A DNA stretch of 64,000 nt from the NCBI GenBank assembly GCA_963575645.1, contig OY754475.1:19320509-19384508 (forward strand), written 5' to 3'. The DNA is from Xanthostigma xanthostigma (lineage: Eukaryota > Arthropoda > Insecta > Raphidioptera > Raphidiidae). A model generated the notes under the pieces. The model searched no databases and was not told the DNA's origin. It saw only the letters and a program-made list of their open reading frames with translations. Shown piece by piece: positions 45,941 to 56,364 of this stretch. The number at the start of each line of letters is the position of its first letter. The first letter of the stretch is position 1. Made by a program: the position numbers and the translations under genes.

Positions 45941-46219
45941 TTTTCAATAATTATGAATAACGGGAATGCGGACACATAGGTATAATTCTTTTCTTTTATT
46001 GTTTACGTTTCATCAAAAATATTGACTTTGTCAAAGCTCAAAAAACAATTTTTTTAAATTAGAAAATAAAGTTTTATTTTTTTATGTTAAACTTTATTTT
46101 CTAATTTAAAAAATTGTTTTTTGAACTTTGACAAAGTCAATATTTTTGATGAAACGTAAGCAATAAAAGAAAAGAATTATACCTATGTGTCCGCATTCCC
46201 GTTATTCATAATTATTGAT
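45941..46219. repeat. 279-bp near-perfect palindrome
   Basis: The arms (TCAATAATTATGAATAACGG, GAATGCGGACACATAGGTAT, ATGAAACGTAA..AATAAAAG, GACTTTGTCAAAG, AAATTAGAAAATAAAGTTT) meet near 46080 with almost no loop. The arms are about 135 bp long. A foldback MITE or inverted duplication. Confidence 0.82.
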
Positions 46220-46239
46220 TTAAAAGAAATTTATTACTT

Positions 46240-47400
46240 ATAAAAAGTATAAATTCTGTTTTTTATCGACAAAAACTTTTGAACGGTAACTCCGATCATT
46301 ATGAAATTTGGACACATTAATTCATCTTGGTAAACTAAGATGAATGCGCGTACTCATGTTCCTCCCTTCCCCATTCGGTCTTTAGCACCCGGGTGAAACC
46401 GGGCGGGACCGCTAGTATTATAATATAATTACCTATTGTATGTCTGTCTTTCCAGAAGGCCCCAGTAGACATAGAAAGTTGAAATTTGGCACACTTATAG
46501 TATAGGACACGGGATAGATCCTAACGGAGCCAGATTTTCGATTTTCGAAATAGAGTATATAAACAATGTAATAAAATGTGAAAATCAAATTGCAAAATGT
46601 CAAAATACTGACAGATCTTTAATAGGTTCTTAATATAAAACGTAAATTATATAAATAAAATAAAAAGAGCAAATAATTGAGTAAATTATAACTTTAACGA
46701 ATATCTAAATAATAACAATGTATCTATAAGGTATGTTATTTTTATATTATACTAGCGGTCCCGTCCGGTTTCACCCGGGTGTAAAAGAACGAATGGGGAA
46801 GGGAGGAACATGAGTACACACATTCACAGTTTACCGAGATGAATGTTTTGTCCAAATTTCATGATGATCGGAGTTACCGTTCAAAAGTTTTTGTCGATAA
46901 AAAGCACTAGGTATTTATACTTTTTTCAACTAATAATGTTTTTTTTATTTAATTAAATAAAATGAAAATAAATTAAATGTAAGCCTTAGGAGAAAGCAAT
47001 GTAGAAAATAAAAAAAAATAAAATAAAAATATAACCGGACGGGACCGCTAGTTTAATTATATATCGAAAAATGAATTCCATTAATAATTTTGATTTCGCT
47101 CTGAACATCCAATAAACATATTTCAAACATGGTACAGTGGCGTCAAAGCGTGTTTGCCCGGAGGGGTATATAACCCCTAGAGCCGCCCCTGACAAGGGTG
47201 CTGTGATAATTAACAAGTATACCTACCTAATTTACCACAGGTACAAGTAGAGTCATAAATCCTGAACCCCTTTATAGCAGCTTGTATGTTGTTATCAATC
47301 TTTCATTAGTATAGTTCGAAAATTCTTTAGGGACGCTAGAAAAATTCTATTAATAAACGAAAAACCGGATCATAGTTACCTAAGTGACACAAATATAATT
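46240..47400. repeat. RTE-like LINE tails and spacer
   Basis: 46240-46425 (minus orientation) and 46751-47055 (plus: CTAGCGGTCCCGTCCGGTTT) are pieces of the 2067-2620 family. The rest (46430-46745, 47060-47400) shows no gene. Confidence 0.55.
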
Positions 47401-47453
47401 ATTTCAACTAAGTTTCAGTGTGGAGTGTAAAGTGCACAGTCTCTAACGTCAAA

Positions 47454-49553
47454 ATGGAGTCTGGATTAATAAATCTGTACCTCGGAGGGATACAACACTA
47501 TGTCCATTTTTTTCCATATTGACTTTATTACAGAGTTAAAATCAGCTTTTCTCATATTTCTTAGAGGAATAGAGCACTATGTCCAAAACCAGTTAGAACC
47601 GGATATAGCATGTTTTAAAACAACACCAAGTCCACTTTCATTTAGAGGGATAGAACACCATGTGGACTTGGTGTTTTATCCTTCTGAAGCATGTGAATTA
47701 CTACTGGACATAGTGTTGTATACCTCTACACAGCCTGGCGGATTGTTAGTGAACTAAGAGTACTTTCGACAGTTCTGATGTATTTTTGAGTCATATGGAG
47801 GCGGATACTGTCCATGCACTGATAGAGCGGAAGAGAAAAAAACTTAACAATATGACAATTCTAACGCCCTGGGATTGGCAGCAGTTAGTCAGACAGACCT
47901 CAATGAAATATACTGTGCATAATATGGAACTGGAAGATTTTAAAAATTTTAGGTCTTTGTACGATGTCAAAACATGTGAAAATCCACCCTTTATTAATAG
48001 AAAAAAAGATGTCAACAAAGAACAAGTTCTTCTGTCAACCTGTGTTCAACTGCAAGTAAAACAGAACAGCATGGGAACTCTGTTTTTGAAAAGTAATTTC
48101 GCTGATGAAAACCAGGAGATTGACCTTGTTAGGTTTCGAAGGCGACACCTTACATTGCCAAACGATTTGCAACTGGTAACACCAAGTCCAATACCAATAT
48201 TAGGTCTTATAGTACAATAACTTTATTAGAGGGATACAACACCATGTCCATTAAAAAGTGAAAAAAAACCGTAAAAAAGGTTTTTTTTTTATTTTATAAC
48301 AACTGCATGATGTAAATAACAATAAATAGAATGTTCTGGTAAAATATTGTTTCAACATCTCAATAAATAGCTGTGCCAATAACACTTTTTGTTGAAAAAA
48401 AGTTTAAAACTCCTCTCCTGTAAAGTTATGAAAATGGACATAGTGTTGTATCCCTCCGAGGTACAGAAATAGAGTATTACCTTTAAAATCACTGACTACT
48501 ATAGCACTGGCGACGCATGTGTGGTCTTCGAAATTCGTGAAAGATACTTACAAAAAAATTGTAACTGATTTTGAAACAATTGAACAATTAATTGATTCAA
48601 TAAGGGATAGAGCCAGCGGTAAAGTAATGGAACTAATATTACCTCCTCGTTTTAACAATGCATTGAAATTCCACGTGAAAATTGTCGGATATAATATAAA
48701 GGAATTTTTCGGTACAACATATTTCATTGATGAAGTAATGTGCGTCGGGGATCGAATTATCTGTAATATGTATGGAGAAATTGAAGTGGGTAAAACAATC
48801 AAAGCAAGCGTTGTGAATAACGAATTGATAGACGTTGAAACAAGATGTTATTTTAGCTTGGCTTACGCGTATTGTAGTGACGATGAAGTGACCGATCTCT
48901 GGATGAAATGTGATAGTGAAAGATTTAAAGAGAAATTTGATTTCTTTTTGACTCACGATAAAAACCGATTTAAAATTTGTTTTGATAAATCGGATGTCTC
49001 TAACAGCTACGAGAAGCATTTAAATGGAATAGCTCATAATTATTTATTTCCTTCCGGAAATTATGACGCTTTTGAAAGCATATTCGAGAAGTGTCCTTGG
49101 AAAAAAAAGGGTACATATCTGGGAGATGTTGACGAGTATACTTTTAAAACAGTAGATTCTAAAATTATTCGTAAATATCATGGTGCACAGCTTTTGAGAA
49201 CCGATTACAGTGAAATGTGTATTTTTCATTTGCTTAAGAGATGTATGGGCAATCCCCAAATCATTCATTTGTTTCATAATCATTGCATACTTTTGCCAGA
49301 AACAGTTGAACTTATTGAATATGCATGTGTTCAATCGTTAATTTGGGTTATCTTTAACAGAATCAGTGATAATCCAGAAGATTTATACCGAAACGTTCTT
49401 TATTCGTTGTGCGAGTCGAGTTTATTCCAGTACTTGAAGAGAAGCGATAGCATTGACGTAGACGGCAAAACTTTTCGAACGGCTATGATAGAACAATGTG
49501 ACAAAATCGACAATCCGAATATAGCTATATTAAAAAAAGCGTTAGAATGTTGA
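47454..49553 (+). CDS. Uncharacterised protein gene interrupted by a TIR element after codon 7
   Basis: I do not recognise the family. ATG 47454 opens MESGLIN. The reading frame then meets a 992-bp element (47475-48466) and resumes at 48468-48471, continuing without a stop to TGA 49553. Removing the element plus one AAAT copy gives 367 codons; splicing at GT 47477 / AG 48466 would give 369. The first residues after the break are RVLPLKSLTTIALATH. The protein is soluble-looking, with no signal peptide or membrane segment. It is rich in Cys, Lys and Phe, mostly predicted helical by eye, with acidic and basic stretches (CPWKKKGTYLGDVDEYTF, HLFHNHCILLPETVELIEYA). A TCAGT initiator-like word is at 47415-47419, 35-40 nt before the ATG. 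Starting at the GTG at 48519 would omit the conserved-looking leader. It could be a pseudogene, or an intact gene if the element is spliced. Confidence 0.6.
47475..48466 (+). mobile_element. 992-bp TIR element with 4-bp duplication and iterated terminal motif
   Basis: Perfect 36-bp inverted termini (47475-47510 and 48431-48466) begin CTGTACCTCGGAGGGATACA and continue ACACTATGTCCATTTT. AAAT flanks both sides (47471-47474 and 48467-48470). The core GAGGGATACAACACYATGTC recurs inside in both orientations: plus at 47562-47589, 47643-47667 and 48226-48252; minus at 47660-47686 and 47703-47731; a partial copy at 47620-47637. One small ORF lies within. A 4-bp duplication occurs in several superfamilies (for example Sola and Chapaev), but no DDE transposase is present. 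It is non-autonomous or of unknown type. Confidence 0.88.
47795..48220 (+). CDS. 141-residue ORF inside the TIR element
   Basis: ATG 47795 to TAA 48220, ending 5 bp before an internal copy of the terminal motif. It encodes a basic protein beginning MEADTVHALIERKRKKLNNM, with TPWDWQQLVRQTS, then MELEDFKNFRSLYD, VLLSTCVQLQVKQNSMGTLF and VRFRRRHLTLPNDLQL. It has no signal peptide or catalytic motif that I recognise. I have a vague memory of similar W..LVR.T / DFK.F / F.....V..RRR patterns in uncharacterised arthropod repeat proteins; this is unverified. A TTG at 47786 would add three residues. It may be a captured or degenerate element protein. Confidence 0.5.
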   Translation: MEADTVHALIERKRKKLNNMTILTPWDWQQLVRQTSMKYTVHNMELEDFKNFRSLYDVKTCENPPFINRKKDVNKEQVLLSTCVQLQVKQNSMGTLFLKSNFADENQEIDLVRFRRRHLTLPNDLQLVTPSPIPILGLIVQ

Positions 49554-49684
49554 ACGAGCCTTTTTCCTGAGATCAGTGCATCTGATAATAGTTCACAAGT
49601 CAGCACTTGTTTTAAAAACAAACATTTATTTGTCATGTAGCAATTACGTATTATTTTTGAAGTGAAAACTTCTTTAGCGGCGTT

Positions 49685-50025
49685 GTACACTTTTTTTGTA
49701 ATGGGTAAAAAATGTTAAACTCGCGTCAGGACACGTGACCTGATCGAAAATTCGAAAGACGAAAACTTTTGTACACTTTTTTTGTAATGGATAAAAAATG
49801 TTAAACTCGCGTCAGGACACGTGACATGATCGAAAATTCGAAAGACGAAAACTTTTGTACACTTTTTTTTGTAATGGGTAAAAATGTTAAACTCGCGTCA
49901 GGACACGTGACCTGATCGAAAATTCGTAAGACGAAAACTTTTGTACACTTTTTTTGTAATGGGTAAAAAAATGTTAAACTTGCGTCAGGACACGTGACCT
50001 GATCGGAAATTCGTAAGACGTTAAT
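49685..50025 (+). repeat. Minisatellite, about 88-bp unit, four copies
   Basis: Units start near 49685, 49770, 49856 and 49943. Each reads TTGTACACTTTTTTTGTAAT, GGGTAAAAAATGTTAAACTC, GCGTCAGGACACGTGACCTG, ATCGAAAATTCG(A/T)AAGACG. Each contains the CACGTG E-box palindrome. It begins 130 bp after the stop of the interrupted gene. Minus-strand frames through it are an effect of the repeat. Confidence 0.88.
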
Positions 50026-50172
50026 ATTCAAGTTTTCACTTCTGCCGGCACTCCCGGAGTGTAACCCGTCTTTTTTTTATATACCAGCAGAACCAAATTA
50101 TTTTGAAATTATTCGTCAAACAACCAAGTAATATGAAATATTCATTTTTAATTTAACTTAAATGGTATACGC

Positions 50173-50386
50173 CAGGGGTAGCGAACCTATGGCACGCGTG
50201 CCACAGGTGGCACGCGACAGATTATTGTTGGCACGGCATTGATTGAGGTGCAAAGTTGGAAAAAACAATTGACTATCACCAAATAATAAATACGAAAAAG
50301 TTTCAAGACGCTCAAATTATCATTTTTATCTATGTTTGATTGATTGAAAAATTGACACTTAGGTGTAGAAAGGTTCGGCACCCCTG
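50173..50386. mobile_element. 214-bp hAT MITE
   Basis: Begins CAGGGGTAGCGAACCTATGG and ends TTCGGCACCCCTG, typical of hAT-family ends with GTGGCACGCG interiors. The target duplication is GTATACGC / GTATATGC (50165-50172, 50387-50394), one mismatch. Confidence 0.85.
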
Positions 50387-50489
50387 GTATATGCCACTGA
50401 AATTATGTTTTTACTTAGAAAGCATTTTAAATAAATAAACTGTCACTAATTTGGCAATTCTTCGTTTTTCAAAATTTTCTACCTATACT

Positions 50490-51099
50490 TGGTTATTTCC
50501 ATAGATATATATTTAATAGATTGCGGATACACTAGCACCTCCTGTACCTTTTAGAAGCCATTTTGTACGTGGAAAACGCCGTAAAAAGCGCACGAAATTC
50601 AAAAATATTAATTACTTTATAATATGATTTTATTGAGAAAAATGACAAAACTCACAGTAAACAGTGATATTTCGCTCCAAAACCTATTTTTATACTGAAA
50701 CGTTTCAAAAACTACAAAATTGAGCATAAATATAATGTAAAAGCTTAGAACATTTTACATTGTCAATTTGGCATCAAGGTTGACGAGCATTGATGCCAAT
50801 CTGACAATGTAAAATGTTCTAAGCTTTTATATTATATTTATGCTCAGTTTTGTAATTTTTGAAACGTTTCAATATAAAAATAGGTTTTGGAGCGAAATAT
50901 CACTGTTTACTGCGAGTTTTATTGTTTTTCCATTAACATCATATTATAGAATATTTAATCTTTTTGAATCCCGCGCGCTTTTAACGGCGTTTTCCACGTA
51001 CAAAATGGCTTCCATATGGCTTCTAATTGGAACCATTCCGCACAATGCTCAAGGATAGGCATCCGCTATCTATTAATATATATCTATGGTTATTTCAAT
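50490..51099. mobile_element. 610-bp foldback with about 285-bp arms
   Basis: Left and right arms are inverted copies from the tips (CCATAGATATATATTTAATA and complement) through GTACGTGGAAAACGCCGT, TTTCGCTCCAAAACCTATTT and ATGTAAAAGCTTAGAACATT, to GACAATGTAAAA near a small GACGAGC loop at about 50785. The hinge AAAATGGCTTC and its match are at the outer parts. Confidence 0.85.
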
Positions 51100-51359
51100 G
51101 ATAAAAATGTATTATACATTATTTATTAATCAATTTATTATAAGGTATTTTTTTAGAACGCATTAAAATCGTCAACATTGTATAACTGTCATATTATTTT
51201 GTTTAAAAATTCTATTGTAGTATAAAAATTATTTTAAAATAAAAACATTTTCATCTCTATTGTAAATAAGGCCTTTTGTTAATGTCTATATTTTTAACAC
51301 ATTTTTATCAACTCGCTTTTTTGTCTGTCTGTGTGGCACAAATTTTGCAATTTATTTTA
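51100..51359. other. Spacer, no gene
   Basis: AT-rich; nothing recognised. Confidence 0.5.
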
Positions 51360-51447
51360 AACCAACTTCCAGTTATCCGATTGAGTTTTAATTTTGCACA
51401 CGTGTAGGGTTTCTCACCAGTATGTATAAGTTTGTAACTGAATTACT

Positions 51448-52244
51448 TTACATGTACGTCACATTCTTATTATGTGTTCGCGCATGCTGTTTTAGATGAG
51501 CGAAATCTCTGAAACACTTATTGCAAACGTCACACCGATGGGGCTTCTCACTTGTATGTGTAAGTTTATGATAATTTAAATTGCTTGCCTGCACAAAGCA
51601 CCTATTACAAACGTCACACTGATGCGGTTTCTCACCAGTATGTGTCACTTTATGATCTTTCAAATGACCCAACTGAGTAAACCGCTTATTACACACGTCG
51701 CATTGATACGGCTTCTCACCTGTATGAGTACGTTTATGAACTTTAAAAATGTCTGACCGAATAAAACTCTTATTGCAAACGTCACATTGATACGGCTTCT
51801 CACCAGTATGTAACAGTTTGTGAGTTTTGAAGTGCGTACGAGACGCAAAACATTTTTACTGCACACGGTACACTGATACGGTTTCTCTCCAGTATGTGTA
51901 CGCATGTGAGCTTTTAAAGTATCCGAGCGGATAAAACACTTATTGCAAACGTCACAATTGTACGGTTTCTCACCAGTTTGCACGCGTTTGTGAACTTTTA
52001 AATGTTCCGGTGAAATAAAACACTTGTTACAAACGTCACACTGATACGGTTTCTCACCAGTATGTGATAATTTGTGAGTTTTTAAGGACGAATAATAAGC
52101 AAAAGTTCTATTGCAAATGTCACATTGATACGGTTTTTTGACTCTTGAATTTTTGGAACAATCTTTAGTCACTTGGGAAGAACGCTGGTCCTCGAATAAA
52201 TTTCGAAAATTTCGAGAGTGGCAACACTGGGTCAAGTACTCACT
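51448..52244 (-). pseudogene. C2H2 zinc-finger exon with a frameshift
   Basis: Minus strand. The open frame starts directly after an acceptor-like CAATAG (52250-52245) and has no ATG, so this is a terminal exon; the 5' exons, including any ZAD, are not visible. Eight fingers can be read in order. Finger 2 ends HKRVQ, losing its last histidine. Within finger 4 an A-run (51853-51857) shifts the frame, after which the fingers continue in the other frame through 51448 (KNVTYM, stop). Beyond the stop, 51365-51435 still encodes Y.LIHTGEKPYTCAKLKL-like finger residue in yet another frame. The fingers resemble those of the array at 3-18 kb (CDVCNKCF), so it is probably a related outlier that is dying. 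A sequencing error in the A-run is the alternative. Confidence 0.75.
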
Positions 52245-52711
52245 CTATTGTTAAAATACAGTAATAATTTTTGGATTTGTGCAGCGGAAATCATTTTTGC
52301 ATCATAAAACTTTCTAAAAACTTATTCGTATGTTTGAGTCAACGAAAATTATTCTGTTAAAAATAATACAGTAACGAGGGCATCGTCTATGATTTTGTTT
52401 TCTGCGGGTTTTTTTTTAATTTTATAAGATTTAAATACAGGACGTTTTCAAAACGATGCAGAGTTTCTTTTCTTTAAAAGCCATAATAATACGCCATTTC
52501 TGAGACATACTGCATAAAAGGTGATATTCTACTTCAAACTTCAGTTGTACAAACATTCTCAATGTCAAATAATAAAATATTGTTTGGCTTCGATTCAATT
52601 TCAGATAATAGTCTCTTCGCCAAGAACTGAAATTCGAAGACATGCGTCATTTCCTTCACGACTGACCAAGCACAGAGTTATTCAAATAGCAGAAGCCCTG
52701 AAAAAATAATG
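52245..52711. other. No gene seen
   Basis: Should hold the intron or 5' part of the minus-strand zinc-finger gene, but no ZAD-like exon is recognisable on that strand. Confidence 0.5.
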
Positions 52712-53030
52712 TATAGTACGCGCCACGCATCTAAAAGGCTCGGAAGTTAGATGCGAATGCAGGCTTGCGCCTGTATAGTCTGTTGAAAAACTACAAACTC
52801 GCCGCTCAACAAAACTAACATAGCAATAAAAACTTGACAAAATCGTACTCGACTGTACTTTAAAGCAGGAAAGCGACAAGGCAACGAGCGATCACGGCCA
52901 ATCATCGACGAGCGCACGTTCCGTGCAAGTAGCTGGGAGGTGGTGGGAGTATCAACGGCTCTAAAATGTGCCTTTGCGACGCTGTTTGTGACTAACTTCC
53001 GAACCTTTTAGATCCGTGGCGCGTACTATA
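52712..53030. mobile_element. CGCGCC MITE (family A), copy 5
   Basis: Termini TATAGTACGCGCCACG and CGTGGCGCGTACTATA. Orientation as copies 1 and 2. Confidence 0.87.
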
Positions 53031-53045
53031 CAGGCAACCCCCTTG

Positions 53046-53390
53046 GAGCAAACATATACTTCTGTCTTTTTTACGCCGTAAGCACAGGCGTATCCAGGAG
53101 GGCGAAACAAGCACGGGGGACCCGGCTTAAGAAATTTCTAATTTGCCCCCTCCTGGCCCAAAAGCTGGGTATGCCTATGTTAACGCCATAGAAAAAGGCA
53201 AAGTATTTGAAACAGAGATACTTTATTCAGATTGAATGCAAGTACATCAACCAATCATATCATCGGAGAAATCAAGGAATTACATCGAAGAAAGAGACGT
53301 AGATATATTTTCGATACGCTTTGTTGCGTTCACTCACCACACATTGAGTAGATAGGCAATGATTCATATAGTTAATTAATAGATATATGG
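53046..53390. repeat. Dispersed repeat, sister of 1549-1882
   Basis: ATACTTCTGTCTTTTTTACG at the start, CGTATCCAGGAGGGCGAAAC, and ATAGTTAATTAATAGATATA near the end, collinear with the copy inside the element before gene 1. Confidence 0.6.
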
Positions 53391-54296
53391 TTGAAACACG
53401 TTTTTTAGCTACTGCGCACGACTGTGACGATAATATTACCGTTCGCAGAGAGATTGGAACAGAGCTATCGTGTTTCATCTCAACCGCGTAGCGGATATTT
53501 TTAAATAAAATATTTTTCGAATTTGCAGTTTGGAATCGGCAATCTCATCTCTTTATAAATGTTACAGCTTGTATATATCTCCATTTTCTAATTAATAATT
53601 TTGATGACTTCCATCTGATAAAACTGATATCGTCAGTAAAAAAAGTTTATTCGTTATGATTTTATTTTTCCATAAATGTTGCTATTCATTTCATTTAACA
53701 TTTGAACAACTGACAGTTTCTCATTATTATTGTTCTTCTTGAACGCAGGCCCGACTTAAGATTAATTCAGATTGACTAATTTGCACAAAGCGGTTCGTTA
53801 CAGGGGCGGCCTCGACAAATTTATTCAGTCTCAAAAAAAAAACATCTGGCGATGTTGAATTATTTCGGCTTTTTCACCTGTAATTCGGTATTGGCCTATT
53901 TTTCACCGATTATTATAAGGAAAAAATATTTTATACTCATTTTTTTTATTTATTAAACCCGAACGTTTGATCACCTGCGAACATAGGCATCCGCTAAGAA
54001 CGGATTTTTAAAAATTCAATCCCTCTAAAAGGGTGTAACGGGGGTTCAAAATTTGCATGCAGAAATCATATATATCAATTCGAATGTGCGTAGGATTACT
54101 CCTGTCAACAAATAAATAAACACGTGTTTCGTACGTTTTCAAAAACAGTCCCTTCGAGTGTGAAAAGAAGTAAATAGTCTATAAAAATCAGCATGGGTGT
54201 CATTTTCAAGGTTTGTCAGGACGTTGATCACGTGAATGTCATCAATTTTGAAATTTATTAGGAGGGTCTACGTCGAGAAAGGAGTAACTATGCCAA
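53391..54296. other. No gene seen
   Basis: Spacer with decayed repeats. No supported ORF. Confidence 0.5.
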
Positions 54297-54690
54297 AAAA
54301 CGAGTGTGCTTTAACCACACGACTGAAATAAACTTCTTCCTGCCATAGTTTGTAATTATTCACCCGAAAATTCACATAATATTAATTTTAAAATGAATTT
54401 ACAATTTTATTCACTTTAATCGTAGAATATTTAATGTATTGAACAAAATATTACTTTTTTCTGTCACCCGATAGCGCCACTGGCAAGTAAAATATGTGTC
54501 ATTCTATTGTTAGTAATGCTTATATTTTCGGCCACCTGATGGCGCCACTCTTCCTATCTTCACTAACTTATATCTCCCTCTCAACATCCGTTCGCCTCGC
54601 CCGATCACACTTCCGTAAATCTCTCGTCATGCATTCACCAGCTTACTCCCCAAGTCAAGCGTGCGTAAAGAAGTTTTACTTCAATAATGG
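54297..54690 (+). mobile_element. Repeat family E, copy
   Basis: Starts AACGAGTGTGCTTTAACCAC, ACGACTGAAATAAACTTCTT and ends AAGTCAAGCGTGCGTAAAGA, GTTTTACTTCA. Contains GATAGCGCCACTGGCAAGTA and CTTATATCTCCCTCTCAAC. Inverse orientation to 58955-59555. The ends share GAAGTTTTACTTCA-type words. Confidence 0.6.
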
Positions 54691-55003
54691 GAATGCATCC
54701 GTGTTTCGTCTCCATGGCGTGCGAAGCCGGAGGGTAACGGCTAGTATTATTTGATTTGCCCAACCCTGCTTTTCGAACGGAATAGCTGATTCGCTTCTTA
54801 ATTAAGACTTTTGTTCTACACATCCCTTAATCTGCATTTTAATTAAATCGTGCAGCGTTAAAGCCGTAATCCCGAGACCAGATCACGAAGCCTGTGCGAG
54901 TTTTACTATGCATAATGCAGTTAATAATGCACTTTAGTATTTACCGTCCGAGCACACCAAAAATACGTACAGTTGACGCGTTTTGTCTTGGCATTCTAAT
55001 GTT
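54691..55003. other. No gene seen
   Basis: Spacer. Confidence 0.5.
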
Positions 55004-55011
55004 GGGTTACA

Positions 55012-55574
55012 CTGCAGCGTTGCCAGTTTTTTTTTGCCAAATCGGGATTTTGGAACTCTTTGAGTGAAAACAGCCTGATTCTTTCGTCGAAAGCGGGACA
55101 TAATAAAAAAACGTAATATAATCAGAAGTTTTTAAATACCTATTTATCTTTTTATTTGAATTAAAATTACATTTACGTGTGACAATAGATAGCAAAAATA
55201 GCCATAGAAAATGTATTTTAATAAAAATATAATATTTTAAATCAGATTTACCCTAGCGTTAAATAGTCTTATTCGTCTTCAGAATAAAAAAAAAACAGAA
55301 ATCAAAATCAAAAAAGTTTTATTCATTAGAAAAATATGGCGTTTCAAACAATAGTCTGTAGAGTGAGTGTTACAAATTGCAACTTACAATAAGAGAATAA
55401 TAATATTATTTATAAGAATTACTTATTCATGATATTTCTGTGAAGATTTAACTTCTTTTAAAGTTATCCCCGAGTTATCCCCGAAAAGCGGGACTGAGCC
55501 TGTCCCGCGTGGGACATTTAATTTTGATTTAAAAATCGGGACGTCCCGCCAAAATCGGGACGTCTGGCAACGCT
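55012..55574. mobile_element. 563-bp hAT MITE
   Basis: Perfect 8-bp duplication GGGTTACA (55004-55011 and 55575-55582). Inverted ends CAGCGTTGCCAG and CTGGCAACGCT. The interior contains AATCGGGA and GCGGGAC words in inverted orientation. Confidence 0.85.
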
Positions 55575-55689
55575 GGGTTACAGAAACATTGTCAAAAAAT
55601 TTTATTTGAAAATTACTTTAGTTTGTGATCATATAATTAGTTTTTATACACATACGGAAGTCGACACAAAAATAAATGATTAATATACA

Positions 55690-56330
55690 TATAGAAAAAA
55701 AACGACCAAGTGCGGGTCGGACTCGCGCACCGAGGGTTCCGTACAAACTTGTAGGTATGTTAATAGTTCGTACATCACGGGAATCGAGTCACGATGATTT
55801 TTCCCGCTTATCCGTTGGAAAACTGTTGTCCCCGTACATCGATAAACGTTGCGGTCAGTTTGCCAACTATAAGCGTGTAATTGCAAGTTAAGGACTACTG
55901 AACAGTATTGTACATCGTGGCTATATTTGATAGTCTAGTTGTCATACCGTGTTGTATGCGAGGGTTCTCTTACTGTGCTGTATAAACGCACCGGTAACGG
56001 ACGCTTGTTTTGTTACTGTGTACGTGCGTAGCATGTTGTTGCGGTTTAAAAACATTTTTTTTGTGATGTAACTACAAAATACGGTTTTCGGATTTTTCCC
56101 TTTACTTTTGCTATAAGACATTGCTTCGTGCCAGATTTCATGATTCTAGGTCAACGGGAAGTACCCTATATGTTTTTATTCCCAAGAGTCTTGACAGACA
56201 GACAGACGGACAACAAAATGATCCTATTTTTGAAAAAAAGTGCTTCAAGCTTGAGTAATTCGAGCTTCAAATATCTAGATTCAGTGCTTCGTCGGAGCAG
56301 ATTACAGTTAGAAATAAATATTTCGATATA
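55690..56330 (+). mobile_element. Non-LTR-type repeat (AAGTGCGGGTCGGACTCG)
   Basis: Begins GACCAAGTGCGGGTCGGACT, CGCGCACCGAGGGTTCCGTA and ends with CCAGATTTCATGATTCTAGG, a GACAGACAGACGGACAACAA run and CCTATTTT. This layout is typical of LINE or SINE copies seen across moth and butterfly genomes (from memory). No intact reverse transcriptase is present. Confidence 0.5.
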
Positions 56331-56364
56331 GGTACCCTTTTCCTCGCGAGACATTCTGTAGGTA

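Noticed and set aside
47500-47757. 85-codon frame at the start of the TIR element
   Set aside because: Its repeated RGIEHHV / RGIEHYV residues are just the translated terminal motif, and no ATG-led context supports it.
48519-48521. GTG as the start of the uncharacterised gene
   Set aside because: The frame is open further upstream and joins in phase to an ATG at 47454 across the element. A GTG start is not expected in an insect nuclear gene.
49700-50030. CRISPR-like spacing of repeats
   Set aside because: The four units are contiguous tandem copies with no unique spacers, in a eukaryotic genome. It is a minisatellite.
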